A stretch of DNA of 64,000 nt. It comes from Yersinia rohdei ATCC 43380 (GTDB lineage: Bacteria > Pseudomonadota > Gammaproteobacteria > Enterobacterales > Enterobacteriaceae). How positions within the stretch are numbered: position 1 is the first letter of the stretch; each line of letters starts with the position of its first letter. The stretch covers positions 124,001-188,000 of the forward strand of contig NZ_ACCD01000001.1 of the NCBI RefSeq assembly GCF_000173775.1. The letters are read 5' to 3'. Below, piece after piece: positions 40,688-52,363 of this stretch. The notes beneath the pieces were generated by a model. That model saw only the letters and a program-made list of their open reading frames with translations. It was not told the origin of the DNA and searched no databases. The translations under genes were made by a program, and so were the position numbers.

Positions 40688-41446
40688 TTACGCCTTGGTT
40701 GTAATAATCCAATTCTGCTGATTAAAACTATGAATTTGAAAATCCACTTCGAACACATCAGATAAAATAGTTGCCTCCATCACTTGCCTGGCTCCTCCTT
40801 GCGCCAGCACTTCGCCACCGGCCATTAACCAAACCTGATCGGCTTGTTGCAAGGTATGGTTGAGGTCATGAGCGCTGATGATGGCACTGCGCCCAGCAGA
40901 GCAAAAATCATGTAATAAACTGTCCAACGCCACTTTTTGCGCGACATCCAAGCCAGTGTATGGCTCATCAAGTAATAATAATTTACTGTCCGGATTAATA
41001 TCAGGCCATACCTGCAAAAATACGGCTGCAAGACGGACACGCTGCCATTCGCCCCCTGAAAGTTGCGACAATAAACGGGGCAATTTATCCGTTAATTTTA
41101 ATCGTTCACAAAGATAACCAATAGTTGCAGCCACGGCCTCAGCAGCAACCCCCGCAGGCTGATACAAAGCAAGGTATTGGAAAACGGGCATCATTGTCAG
41201 CGCTGACTGCTGTTGACTCAAGTACGCCCGTAATCGTGCTAATTCATGCCCTGAATAGTAAGGTAATAACTTCCCTGCTAACAGGATCTCGCCCTTCGCA
41301 GGTAGCAAACCAGCCAATGAAGCCAATAAGGTACTTTTCCCTGCGCCATTAGGGCCTATAACATGAATTTGCAACCCAGCATCCACCTGTGTTGAAAAAG
41401 GAGCCAGCCGAGTTTTCACATTGACGTTACTGAGTTGCAACAGCAT
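40688..41446 (-). CDS. btuD: Vitamin B12 import ATP-binding protein BtuD
   Basis: 252 residues. ABC ATPase that powers BtuC for cobalamin import across the inner membrane. Walker A is GPNGAGKST (about residue 33), the signature LSGGEWQRVRLAAVF, Walker B LLLLDEPYTGLD and the H-loop SAHDLNH. Although this region once held hemUV-type genes in mind, order btuC-btuE-btuD downstream of ihfA and the sequence fit BtuD and not HemV. Confidence 0.93.
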   Translation of the reverse strand: MLLQLSNVNVKTRLAPFSTQVDAGLQIHVIGPNGAGKSTLLASLAGLLPAKGEILLAGKLLPYYSGHELARLRAYLSQQQSALTMMPVFQYLALYQPAGVAAEAVAATIGYLCERLKLTDKLPRLLSQLSGGEWQRVRLAAVFLQVWPDINPDSKLLLLDEPYTGLDVAQKVALDSLLHDFCSAGRSAIISAHDLNHTLQQADQVWLMAGGEVLAQGGARQVMEATILSDVFEVDFQIHSFNQQNWIITTKA

Positions 41447-41469
41447 CAGAATACACTTTTCATCCGTAA

Positions 41470-42024
41470 TTAATGCGCCGCTAGCGCCTGAGTAATAGCA
41501 CTGACCAGTATGGCGTCTTCTGGCGTCATATCTGGTGCAAAACGTTCAAGCACCACACCGTCCCGCCCAATCAGGAATTTTTCAAAATTCCACAGAATAT
41601 CCCCGGCCTGCTTTGGCTCGCGCCCCTTGCTGGCTAACCGCTGATAGAATTCGCTCCCTGCCGGTTTCACCGCCACCGGTTTTGCGGCTATCAACTGCTG
41701 ATATAGCGGGTGGCGCTGCGGGCCATTCACTTCAATTTTGCTGAACATCGGGAAATCAACCCCGAAAGTACCCCGACAGAATGCTTGAATCTCCTCATCA
41801 CTGCCTGGCTCTTGCCCGGCGAACTCGTTACTGGGGAAACCCAACACCTCAAAACCTTGCTGCTGATAGGTCTGGTACAGACTTTCCAACCCTTCATACT
41901 GTTTGGTTAATCCGCACTGCGAAGCCACATTAACCACTAACAATACCGAACCTTTATATTTTTCCAATGTAATTAACTGGTTTTCAATGGTTTTTACCGG
42001 AATGGTATAAATGGAATGACTCAT
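41470..42024 (-). CDS. btuE: Glutathione/thioredoxin peroxidase BtuE
   Basis: 184 residues, glutathione-peroxidase family enzyme that reduces peroxides; it is not needed for B12 import despite the name. The catalytic cysteine is in VNVASQCGLTKQYEGLE (about residue 37), followed by FPSNEFAGQEPGS and the tryptophan in WNFEKFLIG. It lies between btuC and btuD as in E. coli. Confidence 0.95.
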   Translation of the reverse strand: MSHSIYTIPVKTIENQLITLEKYKGSVLLVVNVASQCGLTKQYEGLESLYQTYQQQGFEVLGFPSNEFAGQEPGSDEEIQAFCRGTFGVDFPMFSKIEVNGPQRHPLYQQLIAAKPVAVKPAGSEFYQRLASKGREPKQAGDILWNFEKFLIGRDGVVLERFAPDMTPEDAILVSAITQALAAH

Positions 42025-42081
42025 TTGGACGTGTCCTTATTCAGCGATGATAAACAGGTGAGTGAATCGGTTTAAAACAGA

Positions 42082-43089
42082 TCACTTGACAGATTTTACC
42101 CTTGTCAGCAACCAGATAAATAGCGGAGAACCTAACGTGGCGGTCACCACACCAATCGGCAATTCTGCAGAGAATAAAGCAATACGTGCGACCACATCAG
42201 CCAGTAACAATATCCCCCCCCCGGCCAAGGCGCACCCGATTAATAACCGACGTTGGTCAGTTAAACCGGTCAATCGCAAAATATGCGGGATAACCAAGCC
42301 AATAAAACTGATAACACCGGCCAGAGCCACGCTAATTCCCACCAGTAGGCCAATAGCTAACACCAATAAATTACGCCACAGATGGAGAGGTATCCCCAAT
42401 TGCCGGGCTTGCTGCTCACCAAGAGACATAAAATTAAGCACCCGCCCTTGGCAACAGAGCCACACCACAATGGGTAACAGAGCTAGCACTAATCCTTGTT
42501 GTCGCCAATCAATGCCACTAAATCCCCCCATCATCCAATACATTAACTGGCGCAAATCTAAGCTGGTACTGAAATAAACCGCCCATGTCATAATGGCACT
42601 GCACACTATTCCCAGAGCAACTCCCACTAATAACAGACGGGCATTGGTTAATAAGCGCCGCCGTGCAAACCCCAACAGCAGCGCCGTCATAAATAAAGCT
42701 CCCGCAATGGCGCAGGCACTTAAAAACCAAATAGGCAATAACCCATGACCGAGCAAAACAGCCATAACCAATGCAACACCCGCGCCATTAGCCACCCCTA
42801 AAAGGCCCGGCTCCGCCAGCGGATTTTCAAATAACGCCTGCATCACTGCCCCAGAAACAGCCAGACTGGCACCGACCATCATGACAGCCAAAGCCCTGGG
42901 CAAGCGCAGTTGCCAGACGAATAACTGCCCACTGTCACTAAACCACTGAGTCGGCCAAATCCACATATCACCGGCACATAAGCCGATAACTAACGCGAAT
43001 AATAATATGACAACCAACCCTTTGAGATAAAGGTAATCGCGTTGCTGCTGTCGCTGTTGAAGTGCAGTAAATAACTGACTGGTCTGCAT
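42082..43089 (-). CDS. btuC: Vitamin B12 import permease BtuC
   Basis: 335 residues from the ATG at 43089, chosen because GAGGA precedes it and the length matches Yersinia BtuC; the frame runs further upstream without homology. FecCD-family permease with about ten helices. Conserved motifs: [36 protein letters not shown] in parts (about 65-100), the cytoplasmic coupling region GLVIPHILR, and [19 protein letters not shown] at the end. Works as BtuC2D2 with BtuF, which is encoded elsewhere. Confidence 0.95.
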   Translation of the reverse strand: MQTSQLFTALQQRQQQRDYLYLKGLVVILLFALVIGLCAGDMWIWPTQWFSDSGQLFVWQLRLPRALAVMMVGASLAVSGAVMQALFENPLAEPGLLGVANGAGVALVMAVLLGHGLLPIWFLSACAIAGALFMTALLLGFARRRLLTNARLLLVGVALGIVCSAIMTWAVYFSTSLDLRQLMYWMMGGFSGIDWRQQGLVLALLPIVVWLCCQGRVLNFMSLGEQQARQLGIPLHLWRNLLVLAIGLLVGISVALAGVISFIGLVIPHILRLTGLTDQRRLLIGCALAGGGILLLADVVARIALFSAELPIGVVTATLGSPLFIWLLTRVKSVK

Positions 43090-43227
43090 TACATCCTCGG
43101 TCATTACCTCAGGGTAAACCTGAAGAGATCTGATAAGAATCAGAGTCTGATACCCATTAGGCAAAGATACTAGGATGTTAACGCAATAAGGGGAAGAGAT
43201 GCATGATGAATATGCTTTTTTATTAAT

Positions 43228-43277
43228 GAAAAGCGCTAAGCTTGCCTCTGAAAGTAGCAGCAAACTTAGCGCTCATT
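43228..43277 (-). terminator. Terminator of the DUF2502 gene
   Basis: AGCGCTAAG and CTTAGCGCT pair; on the minus strand the stem is followed by TTTTCATT. It separates the gene at 43328 from btuC. Confidence 0.65.
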
Positions 43278-43327
43278 TTACCTGGCACAGTATAAATATT
43301 AAGCAGCGCATCAACTTAATCTGTTAA

Positions 43328-43831
43328 TCAGCGGTGCCCTTTATTCTGTTGCGGGTAAACTTGCTGCCCGCCAGGGCCGCCATTATTATTTGGGCTGGCA
43401 TGATTATTTGAGCCACCCGGCTTACCATGGTTGCCCTGCCCGTTATTATTAACTGGTTGGCCATGCCCATTATTATTGCCCGGTTGACCATGCCGGTTAT
43501 TATCATTGCCTTGCGCTGGATTACCCTGATTACGGCCCTCATTATGTTGCGGCCCCTTAAATGGATTATGCCCATTTGGGGCTGATGGCGGCTGCCAACG
43601 GCTACCATCCCAATAATAACCCCGCTCATTGTGGTCGCCGATATGCCCCCCACGGTGTTCATGCCACCATTGTGGTGGACGCCAATCATAACCATCCCAG
43701 TAATTACCGCTCTTATCTTGGTCGCCTAAATGCAAACTGACCCCAGGAACATTGATATCAAGTGACATATCTGCCTGTGCAACCAGCGGCATTAATGACA
43801 AAACACCCAGTAAAAATAGATATTTCTTCAT
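43328..43831 (-). CDS. Secreted DUF2502 (YpeC-like) protein with Asn/Gly-rich tail
   Basis: 167 residues from the ATG at 43831, preceded by CGGA five bases upstream; another ATG lies six bases before. A signal peptide (about 1-20, ending AQA) precedes a DUF2502 domain (about 21-85) with two copies of a GDQ/N...YYWDG.RW.PP motif. The last 80 residues are a low-complexity stretch of N, G, Q, H and P with imperfect repeats (GQPGNNNGH, GQPVNNNGQ). DUF2502 proteins of enterobacteria are periplasmic and of unknown function. The tail looks disordered and probably varies between strains. Confidence 0.8.
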   Translation of the reverse strand: MKKYLFLLGVLSLMPLVAQADMSLDINVPGVSLHLGDQDKSGNYWDGYDWRPPQWWHEHRGGHIGDHNERGYYWDGSRWQPPSAPNGHNPFKGPQHNEGRNQGNPAQGNDNNRHGQPGNNNGHGQPVNNNGQGNHGKPGGSNNHASPNNNGGPGGQQVYPQQNKGHR

Positions 43832-44078
43832 ATACATCCGAATATATTATTAACAGTTGATAAATTTATATCAGCGAAAATAATCACCTTCTATCAGACA
43901 ACTTCTCATTTTCTCTTTCATTGCTTAACCTTTACGGAATTCATACACTCATGCATAAAGGCTATTATTACCCTCCATTATTTCAAACACATCTTAACAA
44001 TAAACTGCCAGTCTCTTTTTTTAGATTGAATTACAATCTTACCCCATCCAATATAATTTATATTTTGAGAAAAACATA

Positions 44079-44213
44079 ATGTGCCGTATTACATTAATGA
44101 TAAGTGTGCTTTTATTAAGCTCTATGCTGTCCGCTTGCTGCATCTTCCCGCCACATGGCGGTGGGCACAGCGGAGGCCCAAGGATGCATTATAACAATAA
44201 CTCGTCTTACTAA
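44079..44213 (+). CDS. Small putative lipoprotein (44 residues)
   Basis: Too short for usual ORF cut-offs. MCRITLMISVLLLSSMLSAC is a lipoprotein signal peptide ending in lipobox LSAC (Cys20). The mature part is only 25 residues, rich in G, H, P, S and N (CIFPPHGGGHSGGPRM). The Gly/His-rich part might bind metal; that is inference. Ribosome-binding site is weak (GAGAAAAAC). A large hairpin follows eight bases after the stop. Its neighbour, on the other strand, is also a small secreted Gly/Asn/His-rich protein. Confidence 0.65.
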   Translation: MCRITLMISVLLLSSMLSACCIFPPHGGGHSGGPRMHYNNNSSY

Positions 44214-44220
44214 AGAAAAA

Positions 44221-44301
44221 TGCCTGATTAATATCATTTAACTTTCAATAGGAAAATTCTAATTCCACTCTTAGAAAGTTAACAAAATATTAACTCAGGC
44301 A
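44221..44301 (+). repeat. 81-base nested inverted repeat after the small lipoprotein gene
   Basis: Outer arms TGCCTGATTAATAT (44221) and ATATTAACTCAGGCA (44287) and inner arms TAACTTTC (44239) and GAAAGTTA (44274) pair into one long interrupted stem. There is no T-tract. The remaining bases to 44584 are AT-rich and hold nothing I can name, except a short TGTCTAGATC/GATCCAGACA inverted repeat near 44497-44524. Confidence 0.6.
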
Positions 44302-44584
44302 ATTTCACCAAGTACTTTCTACACCAGCGAAGCTTTATTCCGTAATGAGTTTATTTCCTTTTAATAATTAAGCTTAATCATACTTATAATTAATTGCTAA
44401 ACAAGATAACGCATAATACTTCATTATCAGCAGAATATTCACGGCCCAACAATCGGCAATAAAACCGCCAGCCCCAGCAAAAATGCATTTAAAAATGTCT
44501 AGATCAGGGTGGCGATCCAGACATTGTTAGCTGGCAAGATATAGGTCAGTGGCTATTGGCAGGGTAAAAGCGCGAATTGAGAAC

Positions 44585-45106
44585 TTACCGGCGCACCAAC
44601 AATCTTATTTGCTTACTGCGATAGGAAGCATAAGTTTGAAACTGGAAACCAAAACGCTCAGCCAAAAGATTTGAACGCTTATTTTCTTCATCAATAATAC
44701 AGCATACTGGCGAAGAAAATGTCTGGTCAGCCCACAGTAAAATTACGGCCAGTGCTTCAGTGGCATAGCCTTTGCCACGAGCTTCTGAAACTAAAGACCA
44801 GCCAGCCTCAGGATATTCCAACTCAGGCGTGATATCGCGATGTGCATTCTGAAAGCCAAAGGAACCAACATAACGATTTGTTGTTTTTTCAAATGCGGCC
44901 CAGTAGCCATAACCCAACGCATGCCAATGCCCGATATAACGCAGTAAACGAGACCAGACCATTTCTGCCGTAGGACTTTCGCCGCCATTAATCTTAGCCA
45001 TTTCAGGGGTGTCCCAGGATGCCTTTAGTGCCGGAAAATCATCGAGCGTAAATTGCTTTAATATCAAGTGCTCTGTTTCAAGTTGAGGCGCTTGCTTGGT
45101 AAACAT
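44585..45106 (-). CDS. GNAT-family N-acetyltransferase (RimJ/RimL type)
   Basis: 173 residues, Acetyltransf_3 fold. It starts with ETEHLILKQFTLDDFPAL, typical of RimL-like enzymes, and carries the acetyl-CoA motif SEARGKGYATEAL (about residues 108-120; R-x-x-G-x-G/A). Late motif DEENKRSNLLAERFGFQ matches the N-x-x-S family element. Substrate cannot be read from sequence. Confidence 0.85.
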   Translation of the reverse strand: MFTKQAPQLETEHLILKQFTLDDFPALKASWDTPEMAKINGGESPTAEMVWSRLLRYIGHWHALGYGYWAAFEKTTNRYVGSFGFQNAHRDITPELEYPEAGWSLVSEARGKGYATEALAVILLWADQTFSSPVCCIIDEENKRSNLLAERFGFQFQTYASYRSKQIRLLVRR

Positions 45107-45322
45107 TATTTCCCCTTAAATAACACCATAATATGGCTAACTTATCACCGTACGCTATTTTATTGCTAACAAATCACGCACGGCTGGCAACAGCTAACAT
45201 CGCGCCATAACCACACAGAATAATCTGCATCGCTGATAGCCGCCCGTTAAGCTAATAGCCCGATTCGCCAGTCGGCTTAAAATTCGTTATCATCCGCTCC
45301 CACTCTTCATCCGGGTTGCCTG

Positions 45323-46021
45323 ATGTCTAAGATTATTGATACCTTTATTGCCCCGCCGTGCCATGACAAGATTGAGACTCTCTATCAGGACGACCACCTG
45401 GTGCTTATCAATAAACCCGCTGGGTTACTCAGCCTTTCAGGGAAAAATCCGCAAAATTTGGATTCAGTGCATCATCGACTGGTGCAGATATTCCCCGGCT
45501 GCACTCTGGCTCACCGCCTGGATTTCGGGACTTCCGGGCTGATGGTGATTGCCCGCAATAAGGCGGTCAATGCCGCCCTTTGCCAACAGTTCAGCCAGCG
45601 CACAGTAACCAAAGTGTATAGCGCCCTGCTCTGCGGCCATCTGGACAACAACGAAGGGGTAATAGATGCAGCTATTGCCAAAGATCCGGCGCTATTCCCA
45701 GTGATGTCAATTTGCGCCCTCCACGGCAAGCCCGCGCGCTCCGGTTATCGCGTTGTTGAGCGGTTTTATCATCCGTTGGAAGACGGCACCTTACTGCCAT
45801 TGACACGGGTACAGCTAACGCCAGAAACCGGGCGCACTCATCAACTCCGCATCCACTGTCAGCTGCTGGGCCACCCTATTTGGGGCTGTGACTTGTATGG
45901 CGGTCGCCTACTGCCAGGTACCGAACGAACTCCGCGGCTGATGCTACACGCCAGCGAGCTGCATTTTATTCATCCCATTAGCCAAGAATGGGTCAACACT
46001 CATAGTGCCAGCCCGTTCTAA
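45323..46021 (+). CDS. RluA-family RNA pseudouridine synthase
   Basis: 232 residues. Catalytic aspartate in AHRLDFGTSGLMV (about residue 67), with the preceding VLINKPAGLLS and the following TGRTHQLRIHCQLLGHPIWGCDLYG; there is no S4 domain. Converts uridine to pseudouridine in rRNA or tRNA. It is close to RluA itself, but the specific target is not certain, so I leave the symbol open. Confidence 0.88.
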   Translation: MSKIIDTFIAPPCHDKIETLYQDDHLVLINKPAGLLSLSGKNPQNLDSVHHRLVQIFPGCTLAHRLDFGTSGLMVIARNKAVNAALCQQFSQRTVTKVYSALLCGHLDNNEGVIDAAIAKDPALFPVMSICALHGKPARSGYRVVERFYHPLEDGTLLPLTRVQLTPETGRTHQLRIHCQLLGHPIWGCDLYGGRLLPGTERTPRLMLHASELHFIHPISQEWVNTHSASPF

Positions 46022-46167
46022 AGCAAAAATATTAATCACGATGCCGCCGCAAAGACACTCCCGCGATACCAAAATGCACATTGAAATGTTTAATTAAATA
46101 AGGGAGTGAGCCTAACTGGGTTACTGCGCAGGGATTATTTAATGGCCTGACTTGGCATATCATTTTA

Positions 46168-46193
46168 ATGAAAAGCCCTGAGGGACTTTTCAT
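46168..46193. terminator. Bidirectional hairpin between the pseudouridine synthase gene and yaiL
   Basis: ATGAAAAG and CTTTTCAT arms with CC/GG inside form a symmetric stem with A-runs and T-runs on either side; both converging genes could use it. Confidence 0.55.
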
Positions 46194-46217
46194 ATATAAG
46201 CATCCATGAAACGTTAA

Positions 46218-46757
46218 TTACCACATCAAATCATCGGGTACTTTGAAATCGGCATAGGGATCTTCTTCATCTTGCTCTTCCTGACTAAGCGCACTATTTA
46301 ATACAATACTGTTCGCATCTCGCTGCGCAATTTTATCGGCGACAATTGCGGGGATAATGGCGTATTCACTCTCACCATGGTTATCAGCAACCAACCGAGC
46401 AATGGCGAGACGACCACTGATCAGCTGAGCTTGAGTAACCTTATCCACGACTATTTTTTTAATTAAATTATTATCGGTGAAGTTAAAACCAATATTGCCT
46501 TTTGAAATGTCGATTCGGTTCATTTCAATCAGCTGCTTAACTTGCGCCTTATGTTCTTTAGATAAAGCTGCTTGTTTTTGTTGTTCACTTAACTGTTTAT
46601 CGCGCTCAACTTGTGCCTTTTTATTTTCTTCTACAATCTCTCTTGCTTCACGGGCTTGAACTCGTGACTTCTTAGCTGTTCTTTGGACTTTAGCCATTTT
46701 TTTGCTGCTGACTAATCCCGCTTTTAGCATCTGCTCTTGTAAGGTAAGTTTTGTCAT
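46218..46757 (-). CDS. yaiL: DUF2058 family protein YaiL
   Basis: 179 residues from the ATG at 46757, identical in length to E. coli YaiL; a longer frame adds 38 residues without homology. Nucleoprotein/polynucleotide-associated family of unknown function. A lysine-rich N-terminal region (LTLQEQMLKAGLVSSKK then KVQRTAKKSRVQAREARE) and a predicted coiled coil (about 35-75) precede a conserved C-terminal domain ending DPYADFKVPDDLMW. E. coli yaiL is elsewhere, so the local context is Yersinia-specific. Confidence 0.9.
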   Translation of the reverse strand: MTKLTLQEQMLKAGLVSSKKMAKVQRTAKKSRVQAREAREIVEENKKAQVERDKQLSEQQKQAALSKEHKAQVKQLIEMNRIDISKGNIGFNFTDNNLIKKIVVDKVTQAQLISGRLAIARLVADNHGESEYAIIPAIVADKIAQRDANSIVLNSALSQEEQDEEDPYADFKVPDDLMW

Positions 46758-46932
46758 CTTCGCTTCTAAACCAATTGAATAATTTATGGGATTATACCTG
46801 TAATTTTTCAGGCTGTACCCAGTTGCAGAACCTTTCCACCGTGCGGATTGAGGTATAAATTGCCCAAGCATGCCGCCAACCCATGAGCAGTCGAAAAATA
46901 AAATCGATATCTTTCAATTTATTACAGGCAAG

Positions 46933-46957
46933 AAAAAGGCCGCTTGCGCGGCCTTTT
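46933..46957 (-). terminator. Terminator after ihfA
   Basis: GGCCGC/GCGGCC stem with a GCAA-type loop, followed on the minus strand by TTTTT, 14 bases past the ihfA stop. It closes the pheST-ihfA unit. Confidence 0.85.
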
Positions 46958-46970
46958 GTTCAGAAAACAC

Positions 46971-47267
46971 TCACTCTTTTGGAGTGGCACTCTCTACCCG
47001 GCTTTTTAGCTTTTGCCCTGGACGGAAAGTCACCACACGGCGCGCCGTAATAGGAATGTCCTCACCCGTCTTCGGATTACGGCCCGGACGTTGGTTCTTG
47101 TCTCGCAGATCAAAATTGCCAAAGCCAGACAGTTTGACCTGTTCGCCATTCTCAAGAGCACGACGTACCTCTTCAAAGAATAACTCAACCAGATCTTTGG
47201 CATCTCGTTTGCTAAGCCCTAGCTTTTCAAATAGATGTTCTGACATTTCAGCTTTAGTAAGCGCCAT
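46971..47267 (-). CDS. ihfA: Integration host factor alpha subunit
   Basis: 98 residues. IHF (alpha-beta) bends DNA sharply at specific sites. [24 protein letters not shown] at the N-terminus (helical dimer part) and the intercalating arm with [22 protein letters not shown] (proline at about residue 65) are characteristic. It follows pheT after four bases, as in E. coli. Confidence 0.97.
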
Positions 47268-47271
47268 AGGT

Positions 47272-49659
47272 TCAATCCCTCAAGGATGCTTGGAATCGCT
47301 GTTTTAACGCCTCTACACATCTTGCGACGGTCGCGGCGATCTCCTCTTCTTCTAGTGTACGGGCGGTATCCTGCAACACCAGACTAATAGCCAGACTCTT
47401 ATAACCTTCTGCTACGCCCTTGCCACGGTACACATCAAACAAGTTTACGCCAACTACCTGATTTGCGCCAACTTTCTTACACTCTGCCAAAATATCTTCT
47501 GCGGGAACGTTTTCAGCTACCACAACAGCAATATCACGGCGGTTTGCAGGGAAGCGCGAAATATCGCTGGCCTTAGGCACGACGCGGTCTGCAAGCTTGT
47601 TCCATTGCACTTCAAACACCACGGTGCGACCATTTAGACTCAGCTTACGTTCCAGTTCAGGATGAACTACACCAATGAAACCAATGTGTTCCCCTGATAA
47701 ATAAATTGCAGCACTCTGCCCTGGATGCAGTGCAGAATGCGCTTCTGCACGGAACTGAACATCAGATAATTTTCCAGTAAGTTCCAGAATTGCTTCTAAA
47801 TCACCCTTCAAATCATAGAAGTCGATCGGCTGGCGTGCCAGATCCCAATGTTCATCGTAACGGTGACCCGTAATCACACCAGCCAGCATGACGTCCTGTC
47901 TAACGCCAAGATCTGCGGTGTTATCAGGGACAAAGCGTAAGCCACTTTCAAATAAACGTAAGCGCGTTTGCTGACGATTCTGGTTATAAACCACCGCCGA
48001 CAGTAAACCTGTCAACAATGACAAACGCATTGCAGACATATCAACAGAAATCGGGCTTGGCAAAATTAATGCGTCTTGTTGTGGGTGAAGCAGCGCCTGC
48101 ACTTTAGGGTCAACAAAACTGTAAGTAATTGCTTCCTGATAGCCGCGATCAACCAAAGCCGTCTTCACACGCTTGAGTGACAAGTCCGCTTCACGGTGCT
48201 TAGTCATCACCAGATTAGCTTTAATTGGCACATCTGGAATGTTGTTATAACCGTAAATACGGGCAACTTCCTCCACCAAGTCTTCTTCGATTTCCATATC
48301 GAAACGCCAGCTTGGTGCTACAGCCTGCCAGTCAGAACCTAATTCTGTAACCTGGCAACCGAGACGACGCAAAATATCACTGACTTGTTCTGAAGGTACA
48401 TGGTGCCCTATCAGTCGATCCAGTTTTTCACGACGTAACTTAATCGTGGCGCGTTTTGGCAATTCTGCCGTTGCGGTTACATCAATAACCGGGCCGGCTT
48501 CGCCGCCACAGATATCAATCAACAACCGCGTAGCACGTTCAATCGCCTTATGTTGTAACTCAGGGTCAACACCACGTTCATAACGATGAGAAGCATCAGT
48601 ATGCAACCCCTGACGGCGGGCGCGCCCAGTGATTGACAGCGGATTAAAGAAGGCCGACTCCAGCAACACATCGCGGGTCTCTTCATTAACACCTGAATGC
48701 TCACCACCGAAAATACCGGCCATCGCCAGTGGTTTTTGCTGATCAGCAATAACCAAAGTGTCGGCACTCAGTTTGGCTTTGGTGCCATCTAATAACGTGA
48801 GTTCTTCACCTTCGGCCGCCAGACGGACAATAATCCCCCCATCGATGCGATCCAAGTCAAACGCATGCATCGGCTGGCCTAACTCCAACAACACAAAGTT
48901 CGTGACATCAACCACCGGATCAATCGAACGAATGCCACAACGACGCAGTTTTTCGCGCATCCACAATGGGGTCGCCGCCTTGACATCAATCCCTTTGACC
49001 ACACGCCCCAGATAACGAGGGCAAGCTTGTGGTGCATCGACCCGAATGGGGAAAGTGTCATTGATGGTCGCCGCAACTGGGCTCATATCAGGTTCAATTA
49101 ATGGCAGCTGATTAACCACGGCCACATCACGCGCAACACCGATAATCCCTAAGCAATCAGCCCGATTGGGTGTCACACTGATTTCAATGGTTTTATCGTT
49201 CAGATTCAGATATTCACGCAGATCTACACCAATAGGCGCATCAGCAGGAAGCTCAATAATCCCATCACTGTCTTCTGAAATACCCAGCTCAGAGAAAGAG
49301 CACAGCATGCCCTCTGAGGGCTCGCCACGTAACTTGGCAGCTTTAATCTTAAAATCACCTGGCAGTACAGCGCCGACAGTGGCCACCGCCACTCTCAAAC
49401 CCTGACGGCAATTGGGTGCACCACACACGATGTCCAGCAAACGATCGCCGCCAACATCAATTTTGGTCACACGCAATTTATCCGCATTGGGATGCTGACC
49501 ACATTCAACAACCTGACCGACTACAACACCATTAAATTCGCCGGCAACCGCATCGATGCCATCAACTTCTAAGCCGGCCATCGTAATTTGATGGGCTAAA
49601 TCATCACTGCTAATGGCTGGGTTTACCCATTCGCGTAACCAAAGTTCACTGAATTTCAT
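47272..49659 (-). CDS. pheT: Phenylalanyl-tRNA synthetase beta subunit
   Basis: 795 residues, the E. coli length. N-terminal tRNA-binding OB domain (about 40-150), B3/B4 editing domain (about 210-390) which hydrolyses Tyr-tRNA(Phe), B5, a catalytic-like domain, and the C-terminal ferredoxin-fold anticodon-binding domain (about 700-795; [17 protein letters not shown]). Forms an alpha2-beta2 enzyme with PheS encoded 14 bases upstream. Confidence 0.97.
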
Positions 49660-49673
49660 GAGATATTCCCGCC

Positions 49674-50823
<1,150 letters not shown>

Positions 50824-50933
50824 GTAATTAGTTAAAAACCGATAAGTAAACTAAATTTATCACACAAAATCAATAAGGTACCACATCTGCGATACCCTTA
50901 CTCTCGTCATCATAGATGCTATAGAGTAAAAAC

Positions 50934-50960
50934 AAAAAAGCCTCCACAATGGGAGGCTTA
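50934..50960 (-). terminator. pheM attenuator terminator
   Basis: On the minus strand AAGCCTCC and GGAGGCTT form the stem, followed by TTTT. An alternative pairing partner (GGAGGCTTGCGC, at 50992-51003) can form an antiterminator with GCGCC..AAGCCTCC, giving the classical attenuation choice. Confidence 0.9.
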
Positions 50961-51004
50961 GGCGCTATTTTTCGTTTCTATTCTTACGCGCAAGCCTCCT
51001 GAAA

Positions 51005-51052
51005 TCAGGCGCTAAAGTAAAAAAAGAAGCGAAAAGTAACGGCATACATCAT
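51005..51052 (-). CDS. pheM: pheST leader peptide PheM
   Basis: 15 codons reading [15 protein letters not shown]. Five of the last nine residues before the end are Phe or Tyr with an FFF run, matching E. coli PheM ([14 protein letters not shown]). Ribosome stalling at the Phe codons when charged tRNA(Phe) is short favours the antiterminator and raises pheST expression. Either of two adjacent ATGs could start it. Confidence 0.9.
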   Translation of the reverse strand: [15 protein letters not shown]

Positions 51053-51085
51053 AAAGATAACCTTCTTAACCAGAAGATAAAGATT

Positions 51086-51110
51086 AAAAGAGGGAGACAA
51101 GCTCCCTCTT
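51086..51110 (-). terminator. Terminator after rplT
   Basis: AAGAGGGAG and CTCCCTCTT stem with a 5-base loop and TTTT after it on the minus strand, 11 bases beyond the rplT stop. Confidence 0.85.
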
Positions 51111-51120
51111 CAATTCTGAC

Positions 51121-51477
<357 letters not shown>

Positions 51478-51514
51478 TTACTTCTCCTATCGTCTTAATT
51501 CAAACCAAAATTAC

Positions 51515-51748
<234 letters not shown>

Positions 51749-51808
51749 CTAGCTAGGCGAACAGACTTCTTGCTATGCAAGCATAGAGAAGCCTGTTACT
51801 TGAGTGCC

Positions 51809-52360
51809 TTACTGTCTCTTCTTAGGTGCGAGCACCATGATCATCTGACGGCCTTCGATACGAGTCGGGAAAGACTCCACGACAGCCAAATCAGAATCTT
51901 CAGTCAGATCTTTTTTGACACGGTTAAGGACTTCCATGCCGATCTGTTGGTGCGCCATCTCACGTCCACGGAATCGCAGAGTGATTTTGGCTTTATCGCC
52001 ATCTTCCAGAAAGCGAATCAGGTTGCGTAGTTTGACCTGATAGTCGCCATCATCGGTACCAGGACGGAATTTAATTTCCTTGACCTGAATGACTTTTTGC
52101 TTCTTCTTCTGTTCTTTTGTCGACTTGCTCTTCTCATAGAGGAATTTGCCGTAATCCATGATTCGGCAAACCGGCGGCTCGGCATTCGGACTGATTTCTA
52201 CTAAATCAACACCGGCTTCCTCGGCTTTTTCAAGAGCTTCATTCAGACTGACAATGCCAATCTGCTCACCATCGACGCCTGTTAAGCGAACTTCTGTGGC
52301 GCGAATCTCTTTGTTGATGCGATTAGGACGCGCCGGTTGAACTCGTTTTCCGCCTTTAAT
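51809..52360 (-). CDS. infC: Translation initiation factor IF-3 (AUU start)
   Basis: 183 residues if started at the AUU codon at 52360-52358, with GGAGG about ten bases upstream. An internal ATG at 52159 would lose the N-terminal domain. The upstream frame reads [20 protein letters not shown], the known IF-3 N-terminus. The rare AUU start is the basis of IF-3 autoregulation, because IF-3 rejects non-canonical starts. N-terminal domain (about 1-75), lysine-rich linker and C-terminal domain (about 90-183) are complete. It starts three bases after the thrS stop. Confidence 0.95.
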   Translation of the reverse strand: MKGGKRVQPARPNRINKEIRATEVRLTGVDGEQIGIVSLNEALEKAEEAGVDLVEISPNAEPPVCRIMDYGKFLYEKSKSTKEQKKKQKVIQVKEIKFRPGTDDGDYQVKLRNLIRFLEDGDKAKITLRFRGREMAHQQIGMEVLNRVKKDLTEDSDLAVVESFPTRIEGRQMIMVLAPKKRQ

Positions 52361-52363
52361 ACT

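Noticed and set aside
42062..42577. 171-codon plus-strand frame opposite btuC
   Set aside because: Antisense shadow of a well-supported permease.
40688..43089. btuD and btuC as the missing hemV and hemU
   Set aside because: Order btuC-btuE-btuD, place downstream of ihfA, and close similarity to E. coli BtuC and BtuD indicate B12 import, not haem import.
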